Assembly (NCBI RefSeq): GCF_033954835.1
Contig: NZ_CP121471.1
Span: 3,342,501 to 3,406,500, forward strand
Direction of reading: 5' to 3'
Length of the DNA stretch: 64,000 nucleotides
From: Thiorhodovibrio frisius
Lineage (GTDB): Bacteria; Pseudomonadota; Gammaproteobacteria; Chromatiales; Chromatiaceae
This document shows positions 1-6,697 of the stretch, piece after piece. Each line of letters begins with the position of its first letter. Position 1 is the stretch's first letter. The notes beneath the pieces are model-generated. The model did no database searches. It was not told the DNA's origin and saw only the letters and a list, made by a program, of their open reading frames with translations. The position numbers were made by a program, and so were the translations under genes.

Positions 1-17
1 AGACCTGGAGAGAGCAG

Positions 18-311
18 ATGAGTGAGAGGCAACGCAAGACCTTCAGTGCTGCCTTCAAAGCCAAGGTTGGCTTAGAAGCCGTACGCGGAATGAAGACGAC
101 TAACGAGATTGCGCAGGACCACGGGGTTCATCCGGTCCAAGTGGGCCAGTGGAAGAAAGCCATTATCGAGGATGCCAGCAGGCTATTCGAAGGTCGGCGT
201 GGTCGCAAGAAAGCGGGCGGTCATGGCGACGAAGAGCGTCTCTACAGCGAGATTGGGCGGCTGAAAATGGAGCTGGACTGGTTGAAAAAAAAGTCCGGTG
301 TGAGCCTGTGA
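18..311 (+). CDS. IS3-family transposase OrfA
   Basis: A 97-residue protein with an N-terminal helix-turn-helix (about residues 5-50, 'KTFSAAFKAKVGLEAVRG' start) and a C-terminal leucine-zipper-like segment ('RLYSEIGRLKMELDWLKKK'). This is the usual layout of IS3 OrfA, which binds the terminal repeats. The start ATG follows an AGAG-type ribosome site. The frame runs through an A8 tract at 285-292, where ribosomes can slip into orfB. Confidence 0.9.
   Translation: MSERQRKTFSAAFKAKVGLEAVRGMKTTNEIAQDHGVHPVQVGQWKKAIIEDASRLFEGRRGRKKAGGHGDEERLYSEIGRLKMELDWLKKKSGVSL
287..293 (+). promoter_or_regulatory. Programmed -1 frameshift site of the IS3 transposase
   Basis: In the orfA frame the bases read A AAA AAG, the classic -1 slippery heptamer. 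The orfB frame is exactly -1 relative to orfA here, so slippage gives the fused OrfAB transposase. Known for IS3 elements; seen here directly in the sequence. Confidence 0.8.
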
Positions 312-1300
312 GCGTGCGTCGCGGGTGGATCGACATGGGCGGCCTTGACGCGGTTGGGTTAGCGGTCAGCCGCCAATGCGCGCTTCTCGGCGTTCACCGC
401 TCTGGAGTGTATGCGCACAAGCCTGATCGCCGGGCTGAGCCCAGCGAACTGGATCAAAAGCTCTTGCGCCTGATTGATGCGGAATACACCAAAAGACCAT
501 TTTATGGGAGTCGACGCATGGTTGTGATGCTGCGCGCACAAGGCCATGTGGTCAGTCGCAAGCGCGTTCAGCGTCTCATGGGCGTTCTGGGATTAGCCGG
601 CATGTTGCCTGGGCCTCATACCAGCAAGCCGCATCCCGAGCACAAGATCTATCCCTACTTGTTGCGTGGGCTGGCCATTGTGCGTCCCAACCAAGTCTGG
701 AGCAGTGACATCACCTATGTGCGACTCGCGCACGGATTCGCCTACCTGGTGGCCATTATCGACTGGTACTCTCGACGGGTGCTTGCCTGGCGCCTATCGA
801 ACACAATGGAAACCGGTTTTTGCATCGACTGCCTGGAGGATGCGCTGCGCCACCATGGCCGGCCGGAGATCTTCAACACCGATCAGGGCGCGCAGTTCAC
901 CAGCCTCGCCTTCACCAAGGTGTTACATGACGCCGAGGTGGCCATCAGCATGGATGGGCGCGGAAGGGCTTTGGACAACGTCTTCGTCGAGCGTCTGTGG
1001 CGCAGCGTCAAATGGGAGGACATCTACCCCAAGGGCTATGAGACGCTCTCAGAGCTGTTCATGGGCCTCTCGGAGTATTTCCCCTTCTACAACGGCGAAC
1101 GCCCCCACCAGGGGCTTGGCTACCGAACGCCGGACCATGTCCATGTGAGCGGCGAAGGCGGTGGTGTCGTGGTCGCCGATCACTTTGGCGACCGCCCGCC
1201 AGCGGACTCGTCGGCTCCGCTACGCTCCGCCGACGAGTCCGCTGGCGAAGACCTGGGGCAGCGCCTTACCGCTGCGACCGAGGTGGGTGCGCTAACTTAA
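308..1300 (+). CDS. IS3-family transposase OrfB (DDE integrase domain)
   Basis: The catalytic part of the transposase. An HTH_21-like segment ('KRPFYGSRRMVVMLRAQGH') precedes an rve/DDE core with Asp in 'SSDITYV', Asp in 'NTDQGAQF' and Glu in 'DNVFVERLWRSVKWE'. It is mainly made as a -1 fusion with OrfA; 308 is a possible GTG start for OrfB alone, and the frame is open upstream to 149 only by chance overlap with orfA. After the normal end ('YRTPDHVH') it has about 55 extra residues, partly encoded by a perfect hairpin (1201-1243). Confidence 0.88.
   Translation: MSVRRGWIDMGGLDAVGLAVSRQCALLGVHRSGVYAHKPDRRAEPSELDQKLLRLIDAEYTKRPFYGSRRMVVMLRAQGHVVSRKRVQRLMGVLGLAGMLPGPHTSKPHPEHKIYPYLLRGLAIVRPNQVWSSDITYVRLAHGFAYLVAIIDWYSRRVLAWRLSNTMETGFCIDCLEDALRHHGRPEIFNTDQGAQFTSLAFTKVLHDAEVAISMDGRGRALDNVFVERLWRSVKWEDIYPKGYETLSELFMGLSEYFPFYNGERPHQGLGYRTPDHVHVSGEGGGVVVADHFGDRPPADSSAPLRSADESAGEDLGQRLTAATEVGALT
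1201..1243. repeat. 14-bp inverted repeat in the orfB 3' end
   Basis: AGCGGACTCGTCGG at 1201-1214 is exactly reverse-complementary to 1230-1243, with a 15-nt loop. It lies inside the coding tail of orfB and has no T-run. It may be a small inserted palindrome or a structure protecting the transposase from read-through. Confidence 0.7.
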
Positions 1301-1826
1301 ATTCGGGGAAAAACTGTCCTTGACATGGGGTCCACCTCAAAAGGCGCATGGGAAACCTGCATCAGTCGGGTTGCTGTGGCGACACAGCTTGCCCGGATGC
1401 AGGGTTCTGAAGCGACAGTGAAAGCTAGGGATATCAGCGTTGATTCCCGCTTGCTTAAATGAAGATTCCCGAAATTATCTGGCCCCCAAGCACTTACCGC
1501 CTTCTTGACCATTGGTCTCAAAAAAAGCAACGCGCAAAAATGAGGCCCTTAGCGCGCCTGAGAACGCTGTCGCGGGGAGGCATCCTCGGCACTGATCCCC
1601 GATGTCGCGCTAGCTCACTTCAAGGAGACCCCATCAATCGCGGCAATTTCTCTCGAATGGATTTTTGGCCGCGTCAAAAAATTCGCAAAAACGGCGCTTT
1701 GGCTCATCTGACTGTGTCTGTGCGCCTTGCGCGTCTAGATCGGCACCGCCAAGGTCAAGCTAGGGCTGCCGGCGGAATCCGTGATCGAAAGCGCCCACGA
1801 AAAAAACCTGCCGGGACGGGACAGTT

Positions 1827-1856
1827 AGTCGAAAATCTCGCCGCATCCACGTCTTC
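1827..1856 (+). promoter_or_regulatory. Two-part promoter-like element, copy 1
   Basis: AGTCGAAAA (1827-1835), 15-nt spacer, GTCTTC (1851-1856). The layout fits an ECF-type promoter (-35 and a CGTC-type -10). A sigma-like gene lies 3.4 kb downstream. Confidence 0.5.
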
Positions 1857-1938
1857 TTCTTATGTGAATGGCCGCAAGACCCATCTCCCGCGACCTTGCG
1901 TCGCCAGCTGGCTGAGATCTCGAAAACTTTGCGACTCC

Positions 1939-1968
1939 AGTCGAAAAATGAGGCGTCGGAGCGTCTTT
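1939..1968 (+). promoter_or_regulatory. Two-part promoter-like element, copy 2
   Basis: AGTCGAAAA (1939-1947), 15-nt spacer, GTCTTT (1963-1968). It shares the 12-mer CCAGTCGAAAAA with copies 4 and 5. Confidence 0.55.
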
Positions 1969-2037
1969 AAATATGTCAGCCGCTTTGGCGGGAGTCGAAA
2001 CCGACGAAAACCGAGAGGCATCATTGACTGATGAGTC

Positions 2038-2067
2038 AGTCGAAAACTTCGCCGCCTCGACGTCTTC
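2038..2067 (+). promoter_or_regulatory. Two-part promoter-like element, copy 3
   Basis: AGTCGAAAA (2038-2046), 15-nt spacer, GTCTTC (2062-2067). It is the copy nearest to the gene at 2168 and would give a leader of about 90 nt. Confidence 0.55.
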
Positions 2068-2167
2068 TTCATCATGAGGCGGGCCGCTGCACCCGTCTCG
2101 CTGACCGTTGCTTTACTAGGCATCTAGCGACGGCAGTCGTTCCGCAGCGCATCTTAAGAGGAATGAA

Positions 2168-2404
2168 ATGATGGTTTCTACTAACCCCAACATCCGCACG
2201 CTCGTGTCGCAGGCAGTGACTCAGTATCCATGGCTAAGCCCTGAGAAGGGTCGTCGCCATTGGCGTTTACGGTCACAGCGGTCGCAAGACTTTGTCTTGA
2301 TCCCGTTCTCGCCATCTGATCGCCGTGTAGTCAAGCACCTCCAAGCACAGATCCGACGCTTAGCCGAGTACGGTCGCGGGTTTATCAACGGCAAGCACCA
2401 CTAA
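2168..2404 (+). CDS. Small basic protein, possibly HicA-like
   Basis: A 78-residue protein not firmly recognised. The segment 'HWRLRSQRSQDFVLIPFSPSDRRVVKHL' resembles short phage/HicA-like proteins that carry a 'W.. ... IP.TPSDHR' pattern, which would suggest a small RNA-binding fold; this is a weak resemblance. The ATGATG start has an AGAGGA ribosome site 5 nt upstream (the second ATG, 2171, is equally possible). Three copies of the two-part promoter element precede it, so it probably belongs to the same regulon as the NYN-E2-E1 operon. Confidence 0.6.
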   Translation: MMVSTNPNIRTLVSQAVTQYPWLSPEKGRRHWRLRSQRSQDFVLIPFSPSDRRVVKHLQAQIRRLAEYGRGFINGKHH

Positions 2405-2505
2405 TAAAGACAGAATCGTAAGAAGATAATTTCCTACAAATACATTATATATCATATTGTTACAAAATCTATTAATGGCTGGGGTCGCCCAAATCGGGTG
2501 GCTCC

Positions 2506-2536
2506 AGTCGAAAAATATAGCATCCAATCGTTCTTA
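2506..2536 (+). promoter_or_regulatory. Two-part promoter-like element before the NYN-E2-E1 operon
   Basis: AGTCGAAAA (2506-2514) is followed after 16 nt by TTCTTA (2531-2536). If this is a promoter, transcription would start near 2543. That favours translation from ATG 2572 (GAGG ribosome site) over ATG 2548. Confidence 0.55.
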
Positions 2537-2571
2537 GTTTTCCCAGCATGCATTCACCTGCGAGGCTATCC

Positions 2572-3099
2572 ATGATCAAGAAGATCTTTGCCATTGACCT
2601 AACACCCTGCGAGATCGTCGCTCGCGACCAGGGGCATCAGTACTTTCCCCTCGAGGCGATGCGCACGCTCATCGCTGGTGATGATGTCGACCTGATCGAA
2701 ACCGTCGTGACGCTGGTCGAGCGTGTGGCTGACGATAACGCCGAATCGATCGCATCCAACCGGGTGAATTTCACCCGGAAGCAGCACGCGCTCGAAGATG
2801 CCGGCGCACGCGTGATCCGCGCTCCGGCGAAGCGCTTGCCCGACGGCGGTTTCAAGCAGTCGGACGATCAGCGTCTAATGATCGCCACCCTGTCGTTGGC
2901 TTTGCGACTGCGTCCAGACTTCTTGGTGCTCGCCGCCGCCGATGGGGACTTCGCTCCAATGGTTTGGGAGTTGCGTGACGTGGGTATCCGGACCGAGGTA
3001 ATGGCCCGTCCGCAGATGCTGGCGAGCGATTTGCGCCGTGCCGCGTACTCGGTCATCGATCTCGATGAGGCACTAAACCGCGTTGGAGGAGCACGCTAA
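2572..3099 (+). CDS. NYN-domain (PIN-like) putative nuclease
   Basis: A 175-residue protein with the NYN/DUF88 pattern: N-terminal Asp strand ('IFAIDLTP'), central 'KQSDDQRLMIATL' helix with acidic residues, 'VLAAADGDFAPMVWELRDVG' and a terminal 'DLRRAAYSVIDL'. NYN proteins are metal-dependent RNases of the PIN fold; the target here is unknown. ATG 2572 is preferred because it has a GAGG site and fits the predicted transcript start; ATG 2548 would add eight residues. The stop overlaps the next start (TAATG at 3097-3101), so it is translationally coupled to the E2-like gene and is the first gene of the ubiquitin-like operon. Confidence 0.82.
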   Translation: MIKKIFAIDLTPCEIVARDQGHQYFPLEAMRTLIAGDDVDLIETVVTLVERVADDNAESIASNRVNFTRKQHALEDAGARVIRAPAKRLPDGGFKQSDDQRLMIATLSLALRLRPDFLVLAAADGDFAPMVWELRDVGIRTEVMARPQMLASDLRRAAYSVIDLDEALNRVGGAR

Positions 3100-3722
3100 T
3101 GGGATTGAAACGCGATGAGTTGGGATTCGTTCGCTCGAGCGGTTACGGACGCATTCGGCGCGATGAACTGGAGCAACTGCTCCGTGTTGGCCCTCGAGAT
3201 TCGGTCTACCGCTCCGGGATCGACCATGGCGTACGTACCGGGCAAGTCGTCACCGACCAAGAAGTTATGATCAAGCCAGGCGACACCTTTTCTGCCGGTC
3301 CTCGGGTGGTGAAAGGTGCGACTTTGGCTCCGTTGCCGGAGGCGCTGAAGCGAGAAGTCGACGCCCTGAGCCACGCTGGATTCGGTGGTGTCGGCATGCC
3401 TGAACCAGCAGAGGAAGGCTGGCGGCTGCGGCTGCGGGGGCTGACCCTTCCTGGAGGAAGCCGTACCGATGCCTTGATTCTGTTGCCCAAGACCTACCCC
3501 TTGGCCGCACCGATCGGTTTTTACTTGGCAAAGGGCGAGCAGACCGCACAGTTGGATCTTAGCCATCTGTTTGATCGCTCTTACTATGATGCACCTGACC
3601 TGACAGGACAAGGCTGGCAGTGGTACTGCGGGGTCGCCGACAACTGGCGGCCTGGCCATCATACGTTGGTCGCCTATCTGACGGTGACCTTGGCCTTCTT
3701 CGCCGACAAGGCGGTCAACTGA
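3099..3722 (+). CDS. E2/UBC-like protein with putative ubiquitin-like N-terminus
   Basis: A 207-residue protein. Residues about 85-205 follow the prokaryotic E2 'type E' pattern: 'GLTLPGG', 'ALILLPKTYPLAAPIGFYL', then 'GWQWYCGVADNWRPGHHTLVAYLTVTL'. The only cysteine, C177 in that block, is the natural candidate acceptor. Residues about 20-75 ('LEQLLRVGPRDSVY ... EVMIKPGDTFSAGP') resemble a single multi-ubiquitin-type beta-grasp unit, so this may be a ubiquitin-like/E2 fusion; that part is inference. The preceding GGAGGA is a strong ribosome site, and the stop overlaps the E1 start by one base. Partner of the JAB-E1 gene downstream. Confidence 0.72.
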   Translation: MGLKRDELGFVRSSGYGRIRRDELEQLLRVGPRDSVYRSGIDHGVRTGQVVTDQEVMIKPGDTFSAGPRVVKGATLAPLPEALKREVDALSHAGFGGVGMPEPAEEGWRLRLRGLTLPGGSRTDALILLPKTYPLAAPIGFYLAKGEQTAQLDLSHLFDRSYYDAPDLTGQGWQWYCGVADNWRPGHHTLVAYLTVTLAFFADKAVN

Positions 3723-5119
3723 TGAGCGCGGAACCCGTTCTCCGGGTTCCGTGGGGCCTGGCCGAGCGGATCCAGGCCCTACTGCATCCCCAACCATTCC
3801 AAGAGCGTTTTGCCTTTGCCGTCGCTCGACCGTTGCAGAAAGACTCAGATGCGCCGAGCGCCTTGCTGGAGCAATTGATTCTTCTCGATACAGAGGATTA
3901 TGAGCGAGCATCTGATGCTAGCCTGGTTTTGACTGACAAGGCGTCTTCTCGGCTCAATCGATGGGCAGTCCAACTGGGTGACAAGGGCTGGTTGGCCGTG
4001 CATCTCCACAGTCATCCATCTGGTATAGACCACTTCAGTGCGACTGACGATGCAGCGGAGTCGGCCCTCTCTCAGTGGCTAGACAGCCAAGGGGTTGCGC
4101 ACTACTGGAGCCTAGTTTGGCCGTCTCGGGGGATACCGCGAGCACGTCTTTGGATGTGTGGCAAGCCATTCGATGGTCAGTTGTATCTCGGGTTGGCACC
4201 CATGGATACGACAACCAGCACGGCATCCCCCGCCCTTGATCGCCAGCGCGCTTTCGGACCGGGCCTGCGTCAAGCCGCCAAACAGATCCGTGTCGGTCTG
4301 GTTGGTGTTGGCGGACTCGGAATGCTAGCGTTGGAACAGCTAGCGCGAGCCGGGTTTCGTCGTTTTGTCCTGGTGGATCCGGATACGATCGAGGTCAGCA
4401 ATCTCAATCGATTGCCGAGCGTAACCGCGCGTGATATTGGCCGCTTCAAAGTTCAGGTCGGAAAGCGCTTGGTTCAGCAGATCGCGCGCAGTTTAGACGA
4501 TGAAGCTGAGGTATCTGCCTGGAAACAGGATATCTACCGTTCCCGTGCGGCACAACGAGCGCTCGGGAGTTGCGATTTGATCCTGGCGGTGACCGACAAT
4601 GAGCTCAGCCGGACTATGGCACTGAGTCTCGCGTTAGACAGCGGTCGCGAATACCTGCAAGCAGGCAGCGATATCACGTTGGGAGAGGACGGTTCGATCA
4701 TCGGGTTGCGGGCGGAGGTAACCGGTGCCGAGACCGGTCGCTACTGCCCAATCTGCAGCGGACGGTTGTCGCCGGGGCAAGCCTCGATTGAAGCTCGTGC
4801 TTATGCTAGCGGTGAGGTGGTGGCTCACGCGCGCAGCGAGGGCTATCTGCCTGATGTGGCGGCACCGGCGGTGATGAGCCTCAATTCCGTCGCCGCAGGG
4901 ATGCTGGTGATGGAGATTCAGCGCAGAGCATCCGGACTGGGCGTGCGTGATCTAGTGCAAATGGACCTTCAGTCGAGCCGGATGCTTGTGCAAGACCGCG
5001 TTCAGGTTGGTCACGATTGCGAAATCTGTGGTGCCTTAGCTTCACCACCTACCACATCTCCGAAAGCCCCGACACTCAGGCCAAGCTTAGGTGTGACGAA
5101 GATCTCAGATCATCCATAA
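3722..5119 (+). CDS. JAB (MPN) deubiquitinase-like / E1-like ThiF fusion
   Basis: A 465-residue fusion. The N-terminal JAB domain has the complete JAMM metal signature H96-x-H98-x7-S106-x2-D109, expected to cut isopeptide or C-terminal Ubl bonds. The E1/ThiF domain starts near residue 188 with GVGGLG (195-200) and 'DPDTIEVSNLNR' (219-230, Arg finger), which adenylates a ubiquitin-like C-terminus. Zinc ligands are C342/C345 and C433/C436. No cysteine lies between residues 346 and 432, where a thioester Cys is often found, so activation may stop at adenylate or pass straight to the E2 (inference). ATG 3722 overlaps the E2 stop (ATGA); an in-frame ATG at 3620 lies inside the E2 gene and was not chosen. 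Confidence 0.88.
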   Translation: MSAEPVLRVPWGLAERIQALLHPQPFQERFAFAVARPLQKDSDAPSALLEQLILLDTEDYERASDASLVLTDKASSRLNRWAVQLGDKGWLAVHLHSHPSGIDHFSATDDAAESALSQWLDSQGVAHYWSLVWPSRGIPRARLWMCGKPFDGQLYLGLAPMDTTTSTASPALDRQRAFGPGLRQAAKQIRVGLVGVGGLGMLALEQLARAGFRRFVLVDPDTIEVSNLNRLPSVTARDIGRFKVQVGKRLVQQIARSLDDEAEVSAWKQDIYRSRAAQRALGSCDLILAVTDNELSRTMALSLALDSGREYLQAGSDITLGEDGSIIGLRAEVTGAETGRYCPICSGRLSPGQASIEARAYASGEVVAHARSEGYLPDVAAPAVMSLNSVAAGMLVMEIQRRASGLGVRDLVQMDLQSSRMLVQDRVQVGHDCEICGALASPPTTSPKAPTLRPSLGVTKISDHP

Positions 5120-5134
5120 CCGTGCTGTACCCAG

Positions 5135-5163
5135 TTGACATATTTAGACGGATTTACGATAAT
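5135..5163 (+). promoter_or_regulatory. Sigma-70-type promoter for the sigma-factor gene
   Basis: TTGACA (5135-5140) and GATAAT (5158-5163) with a 17-bp spacer. It lies between the JAB-E1 stop and the sigma-factor gene. A small hairpin (CTTCCGCA...TGCGGAAG, about 5172-5191) sits in the predicted leader. Confidence 0.6.
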
Positions 5164-5254
5164 TTTAGACATCTTCCGCACCTGTGCGGAAGACTGCGTT
5201 AGGGATCTTTAACAAATCGGCGAGAGCAGGCAGTTTCCAGTCAAGGAGACTGCT

Positions 5255-5923
5255 ATGCAATATTCAGGCCATCCAATTTGGTCAAAGGTTGAGGGTCTCA
5301 CCAAGGCCATCGCTCGCAAAAACAGCTTTCCCATGTCAGAACATGAAGATCTTGTCCAAGATGTCATGCTCAAGGTTTGGCAGCACCGAAATGCGGTGAT
5401 CAACAAGGGCAAGGCTCACTACGGATACTTGAAAGCTTGTATCGGATCTGTAATAGCGGAGCACAAAGAAAGCTACATCAAAAACACGGATTACGGAAAA
5501 GCTCGCGAGTACACCGATCGCGCAGCATCTAAGCGGTCCTCGGGAACCCAGCAGCAGAAATGTGTTGCTCCTGAAAAGACCTTTCCTGATTTCTACTTAG
5601 CAGATCATCGATACGAAGGATCTTTGGTGAGCGAACATGTACTCGATGGCAACATGGAATTCCTAAGAAGCCAGCACGATGTTCTTGAAGAAAGCCATGC
5701 TGACCATCTCCTATCTCAATTGCAGCGTAATTCCAACACGATGCGGGCAGGATTTCGAAAGGATGTTCGCCGTTTGTTCCTAAGCGGACTGATGGGTGAA
5801 GGTAGCAGCCAAAGAAAGGATATCGCGGTAGAACTAAACCGCGACATAAAGGCTGTTTCGGACGCGCTAACCGAGATACGCAAGCTTCTGAAAGCTGAGA
5901 TAAAAAAATTAAATCGTAATTAA
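5255..5923 (+). CDS. Sigma-70-like (ECF-type) sigma factor
   Basis: A 222-residue protein. Region 2 is visible as 'SEHEDLVQDVMLKVWQHRNAV' (about residues 28-48). Region 4 is in the last 60 residues ('VRRLFLSGLMGEG...KDIAVELNRDIKAVSDALTEIRKLL'). The linker between them is long and divergent, so this is not a standard ECF group member. The ribosome site AAGGAG precedes ATG 5255. It has its own sigma-70-type promoter, whereas neighbouring units carry the AGTCGAAAA/GTCTT element, which is the obvious candidate target of this factor (inference). No anti-sigma gene is recognisable next to it. Confidence 0.75.
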   Translation: MQYSGHPIWSKVEGLTKAIARKNSFPMSEHEDLVQDVMLKVWQHRNAVINKGKAHYGYLKACIGSVIAEHKESYIKNTDYGKAREYTDRAASKRSSGTQQQKCVAPEKTFPDFYLADHRYEGSLVSEHVLDGNMEFLRSQHDVLEESHADHLLSQLQRNSNTMRAGFRKDVRRLFLSGLMGEGSSQRKDIAVELNRDIKAVSDALTEIRKLLKAEIKKLNRN

Positions 5924-5958
5924 GTAAAAAATTCAGTAAAAAATTCAGTAAAAACTTC
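5923..5958 (+). repeat. Three tandem 12-bp AT-rich repeats
   Basis: AGTAAAAAATTC at 5923-5934 and 5935-5946, and AGTAAAAACTTC at 5947-5958. They start at the last base of the sigma-factor stop codon. Function unknown. Confidence 0.85.
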
Positions 5959-6055
5959 CATTAAAAATTATTAAATTGCATATTTAAGATAATTATTCGA
6001 TCAACCATCTGTCTGCTCTCGTTGATGTTATCTATTAATATACGCAGACCGCAAA

Positions 6056-6092
6056 AAGCCGAACCCTAGAAAAAGGGTTCGGCTTTTTTTTG
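6056..6092 (+). terminator. Rho-independent terminator
   Basis: A 12-bp perfect stem (AAGCCGAACCCT / AGGGTTCGGCTT) with a short A-rich loop and a T-run to 6092. It closes the sigma-factor unit. Confidence 0.9.
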
Positions 6093-6252
6093 CCAGTTTT
6101 TTAAGTATTTGCCCAGCAGTTTAGCTACACTACGTTATTTTCTCCCAATTCAGCAGTTCGAAATGATGTGACTGAGATGACCTCTTTATAAAAAGCGTTC
6201 CTGCAGTCGCCTCCCGTCTGTTTGCATGAAGCAACTCGATTTAACGTCAGCC

Positions 6253-6282
6253 AGTCGAAAAAATTGATTACCTGGAGTCTTA
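6253..6282 (+). promoter_or_regulatory. Two-part promoter-like element before the Cys peptide gene
   Basis: AGTCGAAAA (6253-6261), 15-nt spacer, GTCTTA (6277-6282). The predicted start near 6289 gives a leader of about 60 nt to ATG 6351. Confidence 0.55.
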
Positions 6283-6350
6283 CCCTATAAGCCTGAAGCA
6301 TAAGACGCGACAGGTGGAATCCCGAACTAACCGTACAGGAGATAACTGGC

Positions 6351-6509
6351 ATGAGTGATTTGTCTGAGTGGACCCACGACTACAGCACGGGTGAGAGGGA
6401 TCTTGATGATGAGATCAACGACATGATCGATGGTACCAACTGTCCCGACGGATGGCATCAGGAGTGCGATTCGGATTACCCGGACAATTGCAGTTGCGAG
6501 CCTGATTAG
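6351..6509 (+). CDS. Acidic 52-residue peptide with four cysteines
   Basis: ATG 6351 follows CAGGAGA with good spacing. The product has 17 Asp/Glu residues and Cys at 31, 39, 47 and 49, the last in the C-terminal 'NCSCEPD'. It is a single-gene unit: promoter element at 6253-6282 upstream, terminator at 6524-6560 downstream. No family is recognised. It could be a secreted or modified peptide, an inhibitor, a regulator of the sigma factor, or a conjugation substrate. It does not end in a Gly-Gly. Called a gene from ribosome site, context and terminator rather than homology. Confidence 0.65.
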   Translation: MSDLSEWTHDYSTGERDLDDEINDMIDGTNCPDGWHQECDSDYPDNCSCEPD

Positions 6510-6523
6510 CCACACATAACAGG

Positions 6524-6560
6524 CGTGAGGCTCGTTACCGTGCCCGAGCCTCACGTCTTT
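6524..6560 (+). terminator. Terminator after the acidic peptide gene
   Basis: An 11-bp perfect stem (CGTGAGGCTCG / CGAGCCTCACG) with a 10-nt loop, followed by TCTTTAT. It is weaker than the terminator at 6056 because the T-run is interrupted. Confidence 0.7.
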
Positions 6561-6697
6561 ATCGAAAACAAACTCACGCCAGTGCAAACGGCGATAAATC
6601 AAACTCTATCAAATTGACATATTGTGCAATGACTTACAAAAACTAGCTGGCTCGCTCCTATGGATGTGGGCCGCCCGCCCCTTCCAGGAGTGCACAC

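Larger units (their letters stand above)
1..1339 (+). mobile_element. IS3-family insertion sequence, left end cut off
   Basis: Two overlapping transposase frames (orfA, orfB) are followed by a right terminus ending ...GGTCCACCTCA at 1339. IS3 elements normally end in CA, so 1339 is the likely right end. The left inverted repeat lies outside the window, so target duplications cannot be checked. A hairpin near the 3' end of orfB (1201-1243) is unusual. The specific IS name was not determined. Confidence 0.85.
1340..2167. other. No supported gene; three promoter-like elements
   Basis: Open frames here lack recognisable domains and look like chance frames. The stretch holds three copies of a two-part element (AGTCGAAAA, 15 nt, GTCTTC/T) at 1827-1856, 1939-1968 and 2038-2067. 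The first and third are embedded in a longer imperfect direct repeat of about 45 bp, spaced 211 bp apart. Short untranslated RNAs or leaders for the gene at 2168 are possible. Confidence 0.6.

Noticed and set aside
1459-2031. 190-codon + strand frame
   Set aside because: Low-complexity Arg/Ser-rich translation without domains; it contains the promoter-like repeats instead.
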